From: Pseudomonas sp.
GTDB taxonomy: Bacteria; Pseudomonadota; Gammaproteobacteria; Pseudomonadales; Pseudomonadaceae
Assembly: GCF_030683065.1 (NCBI RefSeq)
Contig: NZ_JAUXMX010000040.1
Span: 1 to 64,000 of the forward strand
Direction: 5' to 3'
DNA: 64,000 bases
Every line of letters starts with the position of its first letter. Position 1 is the first letter of the stretch. The position numbers and the translations under genes are program-made. Shown here piece by piece: positions 1 to 8,633 of the stretch. The notes under the pieces are model-generated. The model saw only the letters and a program-made list of their open reading frames with translations, was not told the origin of the DNA and searched no databases.

Positions 1-353
1 TGGTAACGTTGGGCCCGGGTCAGCTGCCGGTAATGCGTAGTCATCTGCGCTTGAATCCTTTGGTGTGAGAGCCTGGATTCTACCGGTGGCTGGCCCTCTG
101 CCTATCGTTTCAAGCGTTGCACTTATTCTATGAATTCAGGAATCCTCTTTTCCCTTTTTTCGCGGTATATACCTCGAGGCCAAGGCAGCGCAGGGGTTAC
201 GTCAGTAGGTTCTGTAGTGAAATTCGATGACGAGGATGGTACGGAATTCGAGTTCTCTGCCAAATAAGCTGTTCAGCTCATAGCAGCAGCTCAGAAGAAA
301 ATACCACTCTGATTGCTGGGCAAAGAAAGCGACTGGCCGCTTTAGGGAACACC
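1..353. other. Intergenic left edge with possible insertion-sequence remnant
   Basis: No confident gene. A plus-strand reading frame open from the window edge ends at a TGA near 69 and could be the last about 20 codons of a gene outside the window. About 45 bp later, at 114-142, is a block whose 21-bp core recurs exactly at 40643. A short 3' tail followed by a repeated end would fit the right end of an insertion sequence, but no transposase motif can be read. The rest, up to the kinase stop at 354, shows nothing clear. Confidence 0.3.
114..142. repeat. Dispersed repeat, copy 1
   Basis: The 21 bases 114-134 are identical to 40643-40663, and CAGGAA follows in both copies after a 3-base difference. 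Read on the minus strand, the motif ends in a GTGCAACGC-type sequence that resembles some insertion-sequence terminal repeats. That assignment is from memory and weak. Only two copies were noticed, both in intergenic DNA. Confidence 0.5.
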
Positions 354-1736
354 TCATTGGGTTCTGCGCAAAGCAGGAGATGTAAAGAGCAGGCTGAACC
401 TTGTCCCCATCTGGTCGCTGCTGACACTGACCTTTCCTCCATGGGCCAGCATGATCGACCGCACTATCGCCAGGCCAAGGCCGCCGGAATCATCGGGCTG
501 GTTGCGTGAAGGGTCGCATCGGTAAAACCGCTCGAAAAGATGCGGCAGGTTTTCAGCTGCAATCGCCTCCCCCTGGTTATGTACGCTGATCTCAAACCCA
601 TCAGCCTTGCTCACCGAGTGGATGGTCACTTGCGTATCAGGGGTCGCATAACGCAGCGCATTGGCCAGCAGATTGGCCAGCGCCCGACGCAGCAAGTCCG
701 GGTCGGCATCCAGCTTACCGCTCGTCATGTTGATCAGCGCAAGGCCGCGTTCCTGGCCCATGCCCTCGAAGTATTCGCAGAGCTGCTCAACCATCGCGTG
801 CAGTTCAATGGTTTCACGTCTGATCAGGGCATTGGGCTGTTCGGTACGAGCCAGGAACAGCATGCTGTCGATCATCCGGGCCAGGCGCTCGTATTCTTCC
901 TGATTGGACACCAGCAGGTTCTGGTACTCCTCGAGCGAGCGACTGCGGCCAAGTGCATGCTGAGTCAGCCCCATCAGGTTGCTCAGAGGGGTGCGCATCT
1001 CGTGCGCCAGGTCTTCAGAGAAGCGCGAAAGCTGGGTGAAACCATGCTCCAGGCGCGCCAGCATCTGATTGAGGGCCTGACTCAGCCGGCTCAACTCGGC
1101 GACCTCCCTGAACTCATTTAGACGCACATGCAAATGCTGCGTATCAATGGTGGCTGCACGCAGCGCGAGCTGGCGTACGGGTCTTAACCCACGCTGACTC
1201 ACCAGCCAGCCAAGCAGGAAAGCCAGCAATGTCCCTGCCGTCACAGCCAGCACAACCTTTAGGCGATAGACCCCGAGCATCTGCTCACGCTCAGAGACAT
1301 GCTTGCCGGCGATCAGGCGCAGCTGGCGCTGCGGGCTGGCTACATCAAGCCAGGCCAGGCGCAGTGATGGGCTTTCCAGGCTATCGGCCAGACTCGGTGC
1401 CGGTGCCGCCGGCAGGTTCGGCAGAGGCAGGGCGAGCGGGTTTATCTCGATCAGCAACTGTCCGCCGCCATCGACGATCCAAAGCAGGTTGTCACGATTG
1501 CCCAGCATGTTGTCATAGAGCTGAGGTCGCATGCGCAGTGCCTCGATGTCGATGCTTTCATCGATCAGCGTTTGCATGCGCTGCAGACGCCCGAGCAACG
1601 CCTGGTCATCGCGCCAGGCGATTTCGCGCTGCAGTGACTGGTACAGGTAGAGCCCCACTGCCCCCAGCAGCAAGACGCTGACCATGGCAAACATCAGTGC
1701 CAGGCGCAGGCTCAGTGTACGCGGCCACAGACTCAT
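354..1736 (-). CDS. Heavy-metal/peroxide-type sensor histidine kinase
   Basis: A membrane sensor kinase of 460 aa that would autophosphorylate and pass phosphate to the regulator encoded just upstream. A first membrane helix is at about residues 14-32, a periplasmic loop runs to about 157, and a second helix lies at about 158-178. A HAMP linker follows, then the H-box ([14 protein letters not shown], His near 247), a CA domain with an N-box ([10 protein letters not shown]) and a GGLGLAIV G-box. The layout matches the CopS/IrlS/CusS/HprS family. Its ATG overlaps the regulator stop by 4 bp (ATGA), so the two are translationally coupled. The hiuH gene across the divergent promoter recalls E. coli hprRS-hiuH, which suggests hydrogen peroxide or copper as signal. 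The signal itself is inferred. Confidence 0.88.
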   Translation of the reverse strand: MSLWPRTLSLRLALMFAMVSVLLLGAVGLYLYQSLQREIAWRDDQALLGRLQRMQTLIDESIDIEALRMRPQLYDNMLGNRDNLLWIVDGGGQLLIEINPLALPLPNLPAAPAPSLADSLESPSLRLAWLDVASPQRQLRLIAGKHVSEREQMLGVYRLKVVLAVTAGTLLAFLLGWLVSQRGLRPVRQLALRAATIDTQHLHVRLNEFREVAELSRLSQALNQMLARLEHGFTQLSRFSEDLAHEMRTPLSNLMGLTQHALGRSRSLEEYQNLLVSNQEEYERLARMIDSMLFLARTEQPNALIRRETIELHAMVEQLCEYFEGMGQERGLALINMTSGKLDADPDLLRRALANLLANALRYATPDTQVTIHSVSKADGFEISVHNQGEAIAAENLPHLFERFYRCDPSRNQPDDSGGLGLAIVRSIMLAHGGKVSVSSDQMGTRFSLLFTSPALRRTQ

Positions 1737-2404
1737 GGGTGCGCATCCAGCATGTAGCCCATACCACGCACGGTATGAATCAGCTTGAGCGAAAAAGGGT
1801 CATCAACCTTGGCCCGCAGGCGCCGGACGGCCACATCTACCACATTGGTGTCGCTGTCAAAATTCATCTGCCAGACGTGGGAAGCTATCAGCGTCCGTGA
1901 CAGCACCTCACCTTCGCGACTGAGCAAAAGATGCAGCAGCGCAAACTCCTTGTTGGTGAGGTTCAGGCGCTCGCCAGCGCGGGTGACCTTACGCTTGAGC
2001 AAATCCACATGCAGATCGGCGACCACAAACTGCTCCACTTCTCGGGGCGGCCCTCGGCGCAGCAAGGTCCGGACACGGGCAAGCAGTTCGGCGTAGGAGA
2101 AGGGTTTGACCAGATAGTCGTCCGCCCCCAGCTCCAGCCCCTTGACGCGATCTTCGACGGCATCGCGGGCAGTCAGAAAGAGCACGGGGGTTTGCCATTT
2201 GCGCCGGATGATTTGCAGCAACTGCCAGCCGTCCAGCCCGGGCAGCATGACGTCGAGGATGATCAGATCAAACTCGCTCTCCTGCACCAGATGCTGACCG
2301 TCCATGCCATTGAGAGCAACTTCGACCAGATAGCCGGACTCACTCAGCCCCTTGTGCAGGTAATCCGCTGTCTTCGCCTCATCTTCCACAACCAGGATAC
2401 GCAT
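1733..2404 (-). CDS. OmpR-family response regulator (HprR/CopR/CusR type)
   Basis: A DNA-binding regulator of 223 aa. The receiver domain has the acidic pair (VVEDE), phospho-acceptor Asp51 (IILDVMLPG) and the conserved Lys in the VKPFSYAE region. The C-terminal half is an OmpR winged helix. The frame extends farther upstream, but the ATG at 2404 is chosen because GGAGG lies 6 bases before it and the receiver fold begins at once. It is first in the operon with the kinase gene. It probably binds the inverted repeat at 2455-2472, 51 bp upstream of its own start, and so controls itself and the divergent exported-protein genes. That control is inferred from layout and site shape. Confidence 0.88.
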   Translation of the reverse strand: MRILVVEDEAKTADYLHKGLSESGYLVEVALNGMDGQHLVQESEFDLIILDVMLPGLDGWQLLQIIRRKWQTPVLFLTARDAVEDRVKGLELGADDYLVKPFSYAELLARVRTLLRRGPPREVEQFVVADLHVDLLKRKVTRAGERLNLTNKEFALLHLLLSREGEVLSRTLIASHVWQMNFDSDTNVVDVAVRRLRAKVDDPFSLKLIHTVRGMGYMLDAHP

Positions 2405-2454
2405 CTTGTCCTCCAGCGCAGATGCATAGCCTAGGCCCATAACCACTTTCGTCC

Positions 2455-2472
2455 CATTACAAATTGGTAATG
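2455..2472. promoter_or_regulatory. Inverted repeat, candidate response-regulator box
   Basis: CATTAC-aaattg-GTAATG is a near-perfect dyad in the 146-bp divergent region between the regulator (start 2404) and the DUF336 gene (start 2551). It closely resembles the CATTAC/GTAATG box that I recall for E. coli HprR and related metal regulators. Binding is inferred. Confidence 0.6.
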
Positions 2473-2550
2473 CGCAGGCAATCAGTCTGAGCGCATTGCC
2501 TGTGCAGTATGGCCGGCAACTGCTCAACCGAGCTTTGAACGGGAGGAACC

Positions 2551-3054
2551 ATGCTTATCCGAACAACATTCACGTTGCCTCTGCTTGCACTGGCGCTGGG
2601 TTCGAGCGGCGTATTTGCCGAGACCGCAGCCGTAGTCCAGCGTGCGGATGTCACCCTGACCATGGCCAATCAACTGCTGGAAGCGACTCTGGCCGCCTGC
2701 CACGCCGAAGGGCGGACAGGGGTCGCAGCAGTGGTAGACCGCGGCGGCAATCTGGTCGCAGTGCAGCGCGACGACAATGTCGGTCCGCACAACACCCTGG
2801 CAGCGCAGCGCAAGGCCTATACCGCCCTATCGACCAAGACTGCAACCGGCCTGCTGGCAGAACGGGCACGCAGCAACCCGGACGCCGAAAACCTCAACAC
2901 CCTTGATGAGCTGCTGCTTTTGGGTGGTGGCGTGCCACTGCGGATTGGCGATCAGGTGATCGGCGCCATCGGTGTTGCCGGCGCCGGTGGCGCCCAGATC
3001 GACGAGGGCTGCGCCCTGAAGGCCATCGCAAAAGTTTTACCCAACGACAAATAA
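2551..3054 (+). CDS. Exported DUF336/GlcG/HbpS-like protein
   Basis: A 167-aa protein with a signal peptide (hydrophobic core to about residue 20, likely cut after VFAE or nearby) followed by one DUF336 domain. The family signature is visible as [27 protein letters not shown] and, near the end, [10 protein letters not shown] and [10 protein letters not shown]. Secreted relatives such as Streptomyces HbpS bind haem or iron and work beside redox-sensing kinases. The cytoplasmic GlcG group has no settled role. The start has a strong GGGAGG ribosome site. It is the first gene of a two-gene unit with hiuH (13-bp gap), divergent from the two-component genes, so a periplasmic oxidative or metal stress role is likely. 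The exact function is unknown. Confidence 0.8.
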   Translation: MLIRTTFTLPLLALALGSSGVFAETAAVVQRADVTLTMANQLLEATLAACHAEGRTGVAAVVDRGGNLVAVQRDDNVGPHNTLAAQRKAYTALSTKTATGLLAERARSNPDAENLNTLDELLLLGGGVPLRIGDQVIGAIGVAGAGGAQIDEGCALKAIAKVLPNDK

Positions 3055-3067
3055 CCTGGAGAAGACC

Positions 3068-3478
3068 ATGACCATGCTGAAAAATCTGATTGCCGCTGCC
3101 GTACTGGGCGGACTCACCTCGGCTACATTTGCCGCAGGCAACCCCCTGAGCGTGCACGTGCTGAATCTGCAGGATGGCCTGCCTTCACCCGAAGTGAGCG
3201 TTACCCTGGAAAAACAGAACGGTCAGGACTGGAGCACGCTCAACAGCGGCACGACCAATGAGCAGGGGCGCATCACCGCGCTGTACCCGGAGGGCAAAAC
3301 ACTGGAGAAAGGCACCTACCGTGTCACCTTCAAGACCGGTGACTGGTTCAAGAAGCATCAGTCGGCCACTTTCTTTCCTGAAGTGCCGGTGATTTTCGAA
3401 GCCGATGGCAGCGTGCCTCACTACCACATCCCGCTTCTGTTGAGCCCCTACGGCTTTTCAACCTATCGCGGCAACTGA
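3068..3478 (+). CDS. hiuH: Periplasmic 5-hydroxyisourate hydrolase (transthyretin-like)
   Basis: A 136-aa protein with a signal peptide cut after about residue 22 (ATFAA) and then a transthyretin fold. The family hydrolyses 5-hydroxyisourate, the product of urate oxidation, to OHCU. Family motifs are the N-terminal LSVHVLN strand with the catalytic His, the NEQGRI turn with its Arg, and PHYHIPLLLSPYGFSTYRG near the end. The usual C-terminal YRGS reads YRGN here. No urate oxidase or OHCU decarboxylase gene is nearby, so, as for E. coli YedX, the physiological role is uncertain. The GGAG ribosome site is 8 bases before the ATG. It is probably co-transcribed with the DUF336 gene and controlled by the divergent two-component system. 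Confidence 0.85.
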   Translation: MTMLKNLIAAAVLGGLTSATFAAGNPLSVHVLNLQDGLPSPEVSVTLEKQNGQDWSTLNSGTTNEQGRITALYPEGKTLEKGTYRVTFKTGDWFKKHQSATFFPEVPVIFEADGSVPHYHIPLLLSPYGFSTYRGN

Positions 3479-3485
3479 GAATGCT

Positions 3486-3517
3486 GCAGCCTTGCCCCGA
3501 CCATGGGGCAAGGCTGC
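3486..3517. terminator. Hairpin between convergent genes
   Basis: A 13-bp perfect stem (GCAGCCTTGCCCC / GGGGCAAGGCTGC) with a 6-base loop lies between the hiuH stop and the cyclase stop. It has no clear T-run on either side, so it may act as a weak bidirectional terminator. Confidence 0.6.
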
Positions 3518-3519
3518 AC

Positions 3520-4821
3520 TCATACGAATGCCGACCCCAGGACAGGCGGCTCTGCAACGCTTGATACCTGCGTCTGATTGCGACCTGCCTTTTTCGCCCG
3601 ATAAAGGGCCTGGTCGACACGATCGATCAGATCCGCCAGCGCCTCATCCGGCTGCAGTTCGCCCAAACCAATCGACAGTGTGACTGCACCGACATCCTCG
3701 TGCCGACTGTCCTGTATGGCCTTGCGACAGCGCTCGGCCAGCAACAGGGCATGACTCAGGTCACAGCCACCAAAGATCAGCAGAAACTCCTCACCGCCCC
3801 AGCGGATGACACTGTCGTTAGCCCTGAGCGCGGCAATCAGGCTGCTTGAAACCGTGTTGAGTACCGCGTCGCCCGTGCTGTGGCCCCACTGGTCGTTGAC
3901 CTGTTTGAAATGATCGATATCTGCCAGGGCAATCGACATGGGCAGTTTGCTGCCGCGGGACTGCATAAAGGCATTCTCCAGTGCCAGCTCACCAGCCGTC
4001 CGGGTCAGCGCCCCAGTCAGGCCGTCAAAACGCACCATCTCGCGAAACATCTGCTCTTCCAGAACCCTAGTGGTCAGGTCACGAAAGATGCTGACGTAAT
4101 GGGTGATGGCATCGTTCTCATCCATGAGCGGGGTGATGGTCTCGTCACAGTAGATCAGCTGGTTATTCTTGCCCCGGTTCACAAAGGTGCCCTTGTAGGA
4201 ATGCCCCTGCTTCAGGGTGTTCCACATCTCCGTGTAGAACTCGGCATTCTGCTCCCCGGACTTGAGCATGCTGGGATTGCGACCGAGCACCTCAGTCAGC
4301 CCATACCCGGTGATTTTTTCAAAACCCTTGTTAACAAACTCAATGATGCCACGGCTGTCCGTGATGACGACGCCATCATCCGTGGCGTTAAGTACATGGG
4401 CGAACAACTGGGTGGTCTTTTGTGCGGCGATCAGGCTGCTGATGTCCTGCTGCAATGAAAGAAAATGGGTAATCTCACCGGACGCACTGCGCACAGGCGA
4501 AATATTCCACTCGACAACATAAGGGCGACCGTCCTTGCGATAGTTGATGGTCGAACCTTGAAAGAATGTGCCATCTGCCAGGCACTGGCGAAGGCGCCTG
4601 ATGACCTCGCGGCACGTATCCGGCCCCTGAAGGATGCGCGGATTCTGTCCCAGAATTTCTTCTTCGTCGTAGCCGGTCATGCGCAAAAACGCGGCATTGG
4701 CATACACGATATGGTGCCCACCCTCGCCCGTGTGTGCATCGGTCAGCAAGACGGCATTGACTGACTGATCCAGTGCCTGGGCAATCACGCTGGGCTCAAT
4801 GTAACTAGCAATACTCTTCAT
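3520..4821 (-). CDS. PAS-PAS-GGDEF diguanylate cyclase
   Basis: A 433-aa protein that would make cyclic di-GMP. Two PAS domains (about residues 10-130 and 135-255) precede a GGDEF domain (about 270-425) with active-site GGEEF. RAND sits five residues before it, matching the RxxD inhibitory I-site. PAS1 has a LOV-like NPRILQ segment, but the flavin-binding Cys of true LOV domains (NCRFLQ) is absent, so light sensing is unlikely. No membrane helix is seen, so the protein is cytoplasmic. The start at 4821 (MKSIASYIE) was preferred to an upstream ATG at 4929, whose extra 36 residues fit no domain. The signal is unknown. Confidence 0.85.
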   Translation of the reverse strand: MKSIASYIEPSVIAQALDQSVNAVLLTDAHTGEGGHHIVYANAAFLRMTGYDEEEILGQNPRILQGPDTCREVIRRLRQCLADGTFFQGSTINYRKDGRPYVVEWNISPVRSASGEITHFLSLQQDISSLIAAQKTTQLFAHVLNATDDGVVITDSRGIIEFVNKGFEKITGYGLTEVLGRNPSMLKSGEQNAEFYTEMWNTLKQGHSYKGTFVNRGKNNQLIYCDETITPLMDENDAITHYVSIFRDLTTRVLEEQMFREMVRFDGLTGALTRTAGELALENAFMQSRGSKLPMSIALADIDHFKQVNDQWGHSTGDAVLNTVSSSLIAALRANDSVIRWGGEEFLLIFGGCDLSHALLLAERCRKAIQDSRHEDVGAVTLSIGLGELQPDEALADLIDRVDQALYRAKKAGRNQTQVSSVAEPPVLGSAFV

Positions 4822-5040
4822 GCGAAACGCGACTCGTTGTAGGTTTTGTACTGATTGTGGCAGGTCGTCTGGGCGAATGAATATAGACCTTTCTGTCAGG
4901 ATTTCAGTTTCCCAATTACCCGCATGCAACCGGCCTATCTCAGACTGTGCCCAAGGTTTGCCCTGGCCTGAACGCCTAAACGGTTACCCATAGATGCTGT
5001 AGGGCGGACAATCCTGTACAAGAATACAGTGATTATCACC

Positions 5041-5880
5041 ATGTCCGCCCCTCTCCCCCTTGAGCTTTACTACCCCAGCAATTTCCGCACTGATCTCGCC
5101 TGGGTGGCTGAGCGCTATGCCGATTTGCTGTCGGATGAAGAGCAGGCCTTTCTCGACACCTTCAGCACCCTGGGCTGGCAGTATCAAGCTCTGCTGGTGC
5201 GCATGATCATGCGCAAGGGCTGTCACTTCCGCCTGAGCAAGCTCGAATACTCGGAAATCGACTACTGCCTGACCGCTAGTCCACTGCTAGAACATGGCCG
5301 GATTACCGAGCATGCGGCGCTGGCAGTCGATGAGATTGCCGAACTGCTGCGCAAGGATGAGGTACTGGCCCATCTGCCGGTCACCGACCACCGCGCCGCG
5401 CAGAAAAAGGCCGAGCCGCTCGAACAACTGCGCGCTCAGGCTTACCCGCCCAGACCGTCAGGGACTGGTGCCCTGGGCTGGATGATCAGTTACTGAGCCT
5501 TATGATGGACGAGCTGTGTGACCGCCTGCGCCTGATACTCTTCGGCAATCTGGCCCAGGATTGGTCCGAGTTCGTACTGGCAGACCTGGGCATCTAATGC
5601 TACGAATCGGTGGACATAGGCCCGGAGTCACTGGATTTTCAGTGCCGTTAGGACCTTGAGGATTCCCTGCACCTGCGCCAGTTGCGCCTCAGCGTTGAAC
5701 AAGGAGCGGTCCTTTCGGACATTGTGCGGCCGCTGCAGGAGTTCAGTTCAGGTAACCCCTATCTGTGCAGTAGCTAGTCGCGCCCGCTGGCGGCAGATTC
5801 GTGTACTGGAACAACTGAGGCAGCATACCGAGGCCCGTGAACAGGCACTGGCCTTTAGCCAGGCCCAGGGCAGTGATGAG
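5041..5880 (+). pseudogene. Decayed FAN1-type VRR-NUC nuclease gene
   Basis: The first 151 codons (5041-5496) are open and match the N-terminus of bacterial FAN1 nucleases (YYPSNFRTDLAWVAERYADL, then VRMIMRKGCHFRLSKLEY). After the stop, family-like sequence continues to about 5880 in shifted frames: DELCDRLRL, GNLAQDWSEFVLADLGI, then a stop, YESVDIGPESLDFQCR, another stop, DLEDSLHLRQLR and LQEFSSGNPYL. The reading is broken by at least three stops and frame changes. The C-terminal nuclease domain of a roughly 550-aa protein is missing. The gene is therefore a dead relic, although the 151-aa fragment could still be translated. Confidence 0.75.
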
Positions 5881-6149
5881 GAAAGCCCCCGATCTACCGT
5901 TTTGATAAATCAGCTCATGCTGACAACTAGCCTGAAACCGGGGGCCAGAGTCATTCTTACCGTTCACCTCGCAGCTACTTTGGCTCGAAATCCTTTTGAT
6001 GTAAGTGACAGCTTTTGGCTGGTTTCTGTCAATCCGCCACTGGCGGCTTCGGGCCGTTTTCTGTCTGTTGCGAACGGCAGCTGTGGGTCAGTAAAAGCAA
6101 AATCATGGGAGGACCGCACAACCGCAGCCCTCCATCTGCAATCTTTCCT
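5881..6149. other. Non-coding remnant sequence
   Basis: About 270 bp between the FAN1 relic and the ppx stop. No reading frame, stable hairpin or repeat stands out. It looks like decayed sequence. Confidence 0.4.
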
Positions 6150-7094
6150 TTACGATGAGCCAGGCATCCGCATCAGGCCGTGGAGTACCCCCATTCTCAA
6201 ACCTGGCTCGGAGGGGACCATCTCTTCGATGCCTAACACTTTGAAAGCAGCGAGCATTACCGCCAGCCCACCCGGCAAAGTACTTAATCGTTGGGGTTGC
6301 AGGCCAGCCAGTTTCAACTGCTTGACGTGACCGGCCTCTAGCAAACAAATGGACAAGCGCAACAAGCCCGCATAGGTAATGCCGTCTTGACCATAGGCAT
6401 TCAGGCCATTGGCTTTGAGAACCTTTGCCAGCATCCTTGCCGTGCCGGAAGAGCCGATGGCTTGCTCCCAGCCCAATTTTCGATAGCGGTAGGCAACTTT
6501 TTCAATTTTCTCGCTGGCGATTCGTTCGGCCTCTTGGAGAGAGCGGCTGTCAATATAGCCACCGACAAAGTAGCGCTTGCTGAAACTGCCACTGCCGATC
6601 GCTATGCTTTCAGTCAACAGCGGACGATCACCCTGCCCCACAATGAGTTCGGTAGACCCGCCACCAATATCAACGACCAGTCGAACGGCTTGCGCACTTG
6701 GCATTGTGTGGGCCACACCCGCATAGACGAGTTTGGCTTCCTCACGCCCAGAAATCACATCGATACGAAACCCCAGGCGTTGTTCAGCACCCGCAAGAAA
6801 CACGTCGCAATTATTGGCCTCACGGACTGCGCTGGTGGCCACCGCACGAACACGGCCAGCCTCGAAGTTACGAAGCTGCTTGCCGAATCGCTGCAAGGCG
6901 AGCCAACCCCGCTCCAACGCCAAACCATCTAATGCTTTACCTTGAAAACCTTCGGCAAGGCGCACCGGCTCGCGAAAGGTTTTCACTTCCTGAATAACCA
7001 GCCGTTGGTTCCGCTTGACCTGTTGGCCAATCATCATCCGAAACGCGTTGGAACCCAGATCAATGGCAGCAAACAGCGAAGCGTCACCCTTCAT
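6150..7094 (-). CDS. Short Ppx/GppA-family phosphatase
   Basis: A 314-aa member of the exopolyphosphatase / pppGpp phosphatase family (ASKHA fold), which removes terminal phosphates from polyphosphate or hydrolyses pppGpp. The first nucleotide-binding motif is DLGSNAFRMMI, the middle has SGREEAKLVYAG, and the second phosphate loop is VVDIGGGSTELIVG. It ends after RMGVLHGLM, where the core fold ends. The C-terminal HD-type domain of the roughly 500-aa proteobacterial Ppx is absent. Such short forms exist and are usually intact enzymes. An AAGGA ribosome site is 8 bases before the ATG. The nearby CHAD gene supports polyphosphate over pppGpp as substrate, by inference. Confidence 0.85.
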   Translation of the reverse strand: MKGDASLFAAIDLGSNAFRMMIGQQVKRNQRLVIQEVKTFREPVRLAEGFQGKALDGLALERGWLALQRFGKQLRNFEAGRVRAVATSAVREANNCDVFLAGAEQRLGFRIDVISGREEAKLVYAGVAHTMPSAQAVRLVVDIGGGSTELIVGQGDRPLLTESIAIGSGSFSKRYFVGGYIDSRSLQEAERIASEKIEKVAYRYRKLGWEQAIGSSGTARMLAKVLKANGLNAYGQDGITYAGLLRLSICLLEAGHVKQLKLAGLQPQRLSTLPGGLAVMLAAFKVLGIEEMVPSEPGLRMGVLHGLMRMPGSS

Positions 7095-7194
7095 GCTGAA
7101 TTCCTTTTGAGTTCACGAGCCGAGAGCACTTCGTCCGCGAGACCCTAAAAAGTAGGAAAGAAAGGGATCTTGCCACTGGAACCATGACACTCCG

Positions 7195-7332
7195 ATGACA
7201 TCCGCTGAGCTTGAATTCGAGACTGCTAACCTTTTATCTCAACTCAGCGCAGCGCGCCTGCCGGACAAGCTTTCCCTTATTTCAGAGCTGATGGTTATTG
7301 GTGACTATGGCGCACTTGATATGCCCTCCTAG
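7195..7332 (+). CDS. Possible 45-aa protein
   Basis: An open frame between ppx and the 71-aa gene. The product is acidic and helix-rich (AELEFETANLLSQLSAARL ... ISELMVIGDYGALDM). It has a protein-like composition, but no good ribosome site precedes the ATG. It could be the remnant of a longer gene. No family is recognised. Confidence 0.25.
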   Translation: MTSAELEFETANLLSQLSAARLPDKLSLISELMVIGDYGALDMPS

Positions 7333-7422
7333 CCCCGTGCGGGAGGACAAGGAAGAGACTCAGGCCGCTTCTGGCCCAAGACAGGCATAAGGAACCGACA
7401 GGCTGTCGCTCACTTAGCGATA

Positions 7423-7638
7423 TCAGGCACGCTTAAGCTCTTGGCCGGCAATGTCATCACGGGCTACACGCAGTTGAAAAGCATCCAGGTTCATGCGATG
7501 GATCACATTGAAGAGTTGTTGCTTAAGCACATCGTCGCCAATTCTCTCGGCTGCGCGCATTACGGCTACTGAGGCAGCCTCATTGTTGGAGGCCACTTGG
7601 TCGAGCGTTTTGCAGATATTTCGTGTTGTACGGCTCAC
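7423..7638 (-). CDS. Small 71-aa hypothetical protein
   Basis: It starts at GTG, chosen because AGGAGG lies 8-9 bases upstream. The product is helical and hydrophilic (TRNICKTLDQVASNNEAA ... ERIGDDVLKQQLFNVIHRMN), with no signal peptide or membrane segment. The helix pattern loosely recalls PhoU-type or ferritin-type bundles, but it is too short for either and no family is assigned. It is divergent from parA with 126 bp between them, and may share control with ppx farther downstream on the same strand. Confidence 0.6.
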   Translation of the reverse strand: MSRTTRNICKTLDQVASNNEAASVAVMRAAERIGDDVLKQQLFNVIHRMNLDAFQLRVARDDIAGQELKRA

Positions 7639-7726
7639 GAGAGTGCTCCTCCTAAAATCAAGCGTGCACTGTAGAGCCGCCACATGTCGTTTTGATTTCA
7701 GCTTGTCACGCCTGAAGAGTTCAGGG

Positions 7727-7739
7727 TCAGTTAAACTGA
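7727..7739. promoter_or_regulatory. Palindrome upstream of parA
   Basis: TCAGTT-a-AACTGA is a perfect 13-bp dyad ending 25 bp before the parA start codon, in the divergent region shared with the 71-aa gene. It may be an operator, perhaps for ParA itself or an unseen regulator. No binding evidence is available. Confidence 0.35.
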
Positions 7740-7764
7740 ATCTTAGCTGTGACGGGAGGGATCT

Positions 7765-8532
7765 ATGCGGCGCGTGGTGTTCAACCAAAAAGGGGGCGTA
7801 GGCAAATCCAGTATTGCCTGCAACCTGGCGGCAATCAGTGCGACAGAAGGTTACCGAACCTTGTTGGTCGATCTGGATGCTCAGGCCAACTCTACCCAGT
7901 ATCTGACTGGCCTTACTGGCGATGCGGTGCCTAGTGGCATAGCCGACTTCTTCAAACAAACGCTTTCATCAGGGCCGACGCAGAAGAAACCCCGCGCCCA
8001 CATTCATGAAACCCCTTTCGCAAATCTCCATCTGATTGCCGCATCGGCGGAGCTGCGCGAGCTGCAATCCAAACTCGAAGCACGCTACAAGGTGCAGAAA
8101 CTGGGCAAGTTACTGAACCAGCTGGATTCGGACTATGAGCGGATATATCTAGACACCCCGCCAGGGCTCAATTTCTACAGCCTTTCAGCCTTAATCGCAG
8201 CGGATCGCTGCCTGATCCCCTTCGACTGCGACAGCTTTTCCCGCCAGACTCTTTACGCCGTACTCGGTGAAATTGAGGAAATCCAGGCAGACCATAATGA
8301 GAACTTGAGACTCGAAGGCATCGTGGTCAACCAGTTCCAATCCCATGCATCACTGCCTCGGCAGTTGCTCGATGAACTGGCTTTGGAAGGACTGCCATTG
8401 CTACCGGCCTACTTGATGAGTTCGGTGAAGATGCGCGAGTCGCACCATGTCTGCAAGCCGCTGATTTATCTAGACCCGAGGCATAAGCTGACGCAACAGT
8501 TTCAGGCATTGTTCCAACTATTAGAGAGTTGA
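7765..8532 (+). CDS. Orphan ParA-family ATPase
   Basis: A 255-aa deviant Walker ATPase. The P-loop is [11 protein letters not shown] at the N-terminus, DLDAQANST carries the A' Asp, and [10 protein letters not shown] is Walker B. Family members form ATP-dependent dimers on DNA or membranes and position plasmids, chemoreceptors or other cargo with a partner protein. No ParB or centromere-like repeat is adjacent. A GGGAGGG ribosome site precedes the ATG. It lies upstream of the CHAD gene with a 101-bp gap. Stand-alone ParA proteins often position protein complexes, so it could distribute something linked to the neighbouring CHAD/Ppx proteins. That is speculation from context. Confidence 0.85.
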   Translation: MRRVVFNQKGGVGKSSIACNLAAISATEGYRTLLVDLDAQANSTQYLTGLTGDAVPSGIADFFKQTLSSGPTQKKPRAHIHETPFANLHLIAASAELRELQSKLEARYKVQKLGKLLNQLDSDYERIYLDTPPGLNFYSLSALIAADRCLIPFDCDSFSRQTLYAVLGEIEEIQADHNENLRLEGIVVNQFQSHASLPRQLLDELALEGLPLLPAYLMSSVKMRESHHVCKPLIYLDPRHKLTQQFQALFQLLES

Positions 8533-8633
8533 GCTAGCCTCTCGCAGTTCGATAGCTATGCTTCCAGGTGCCTCACTATTTGGTGTGAGCCTTGGCTCTT
8601 TCAACCTGACCCCACCCCATGCATGAGGGAAAG

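Noticed and set aside
4030..4821. First PAS domain of the cyclase as a light-sensing LOV domain
   Set aside because: The flavin-adduct Cys of the NCRFLQ motif is replaced (NPRILQ), so photochemistry of the LOV type is not expected.
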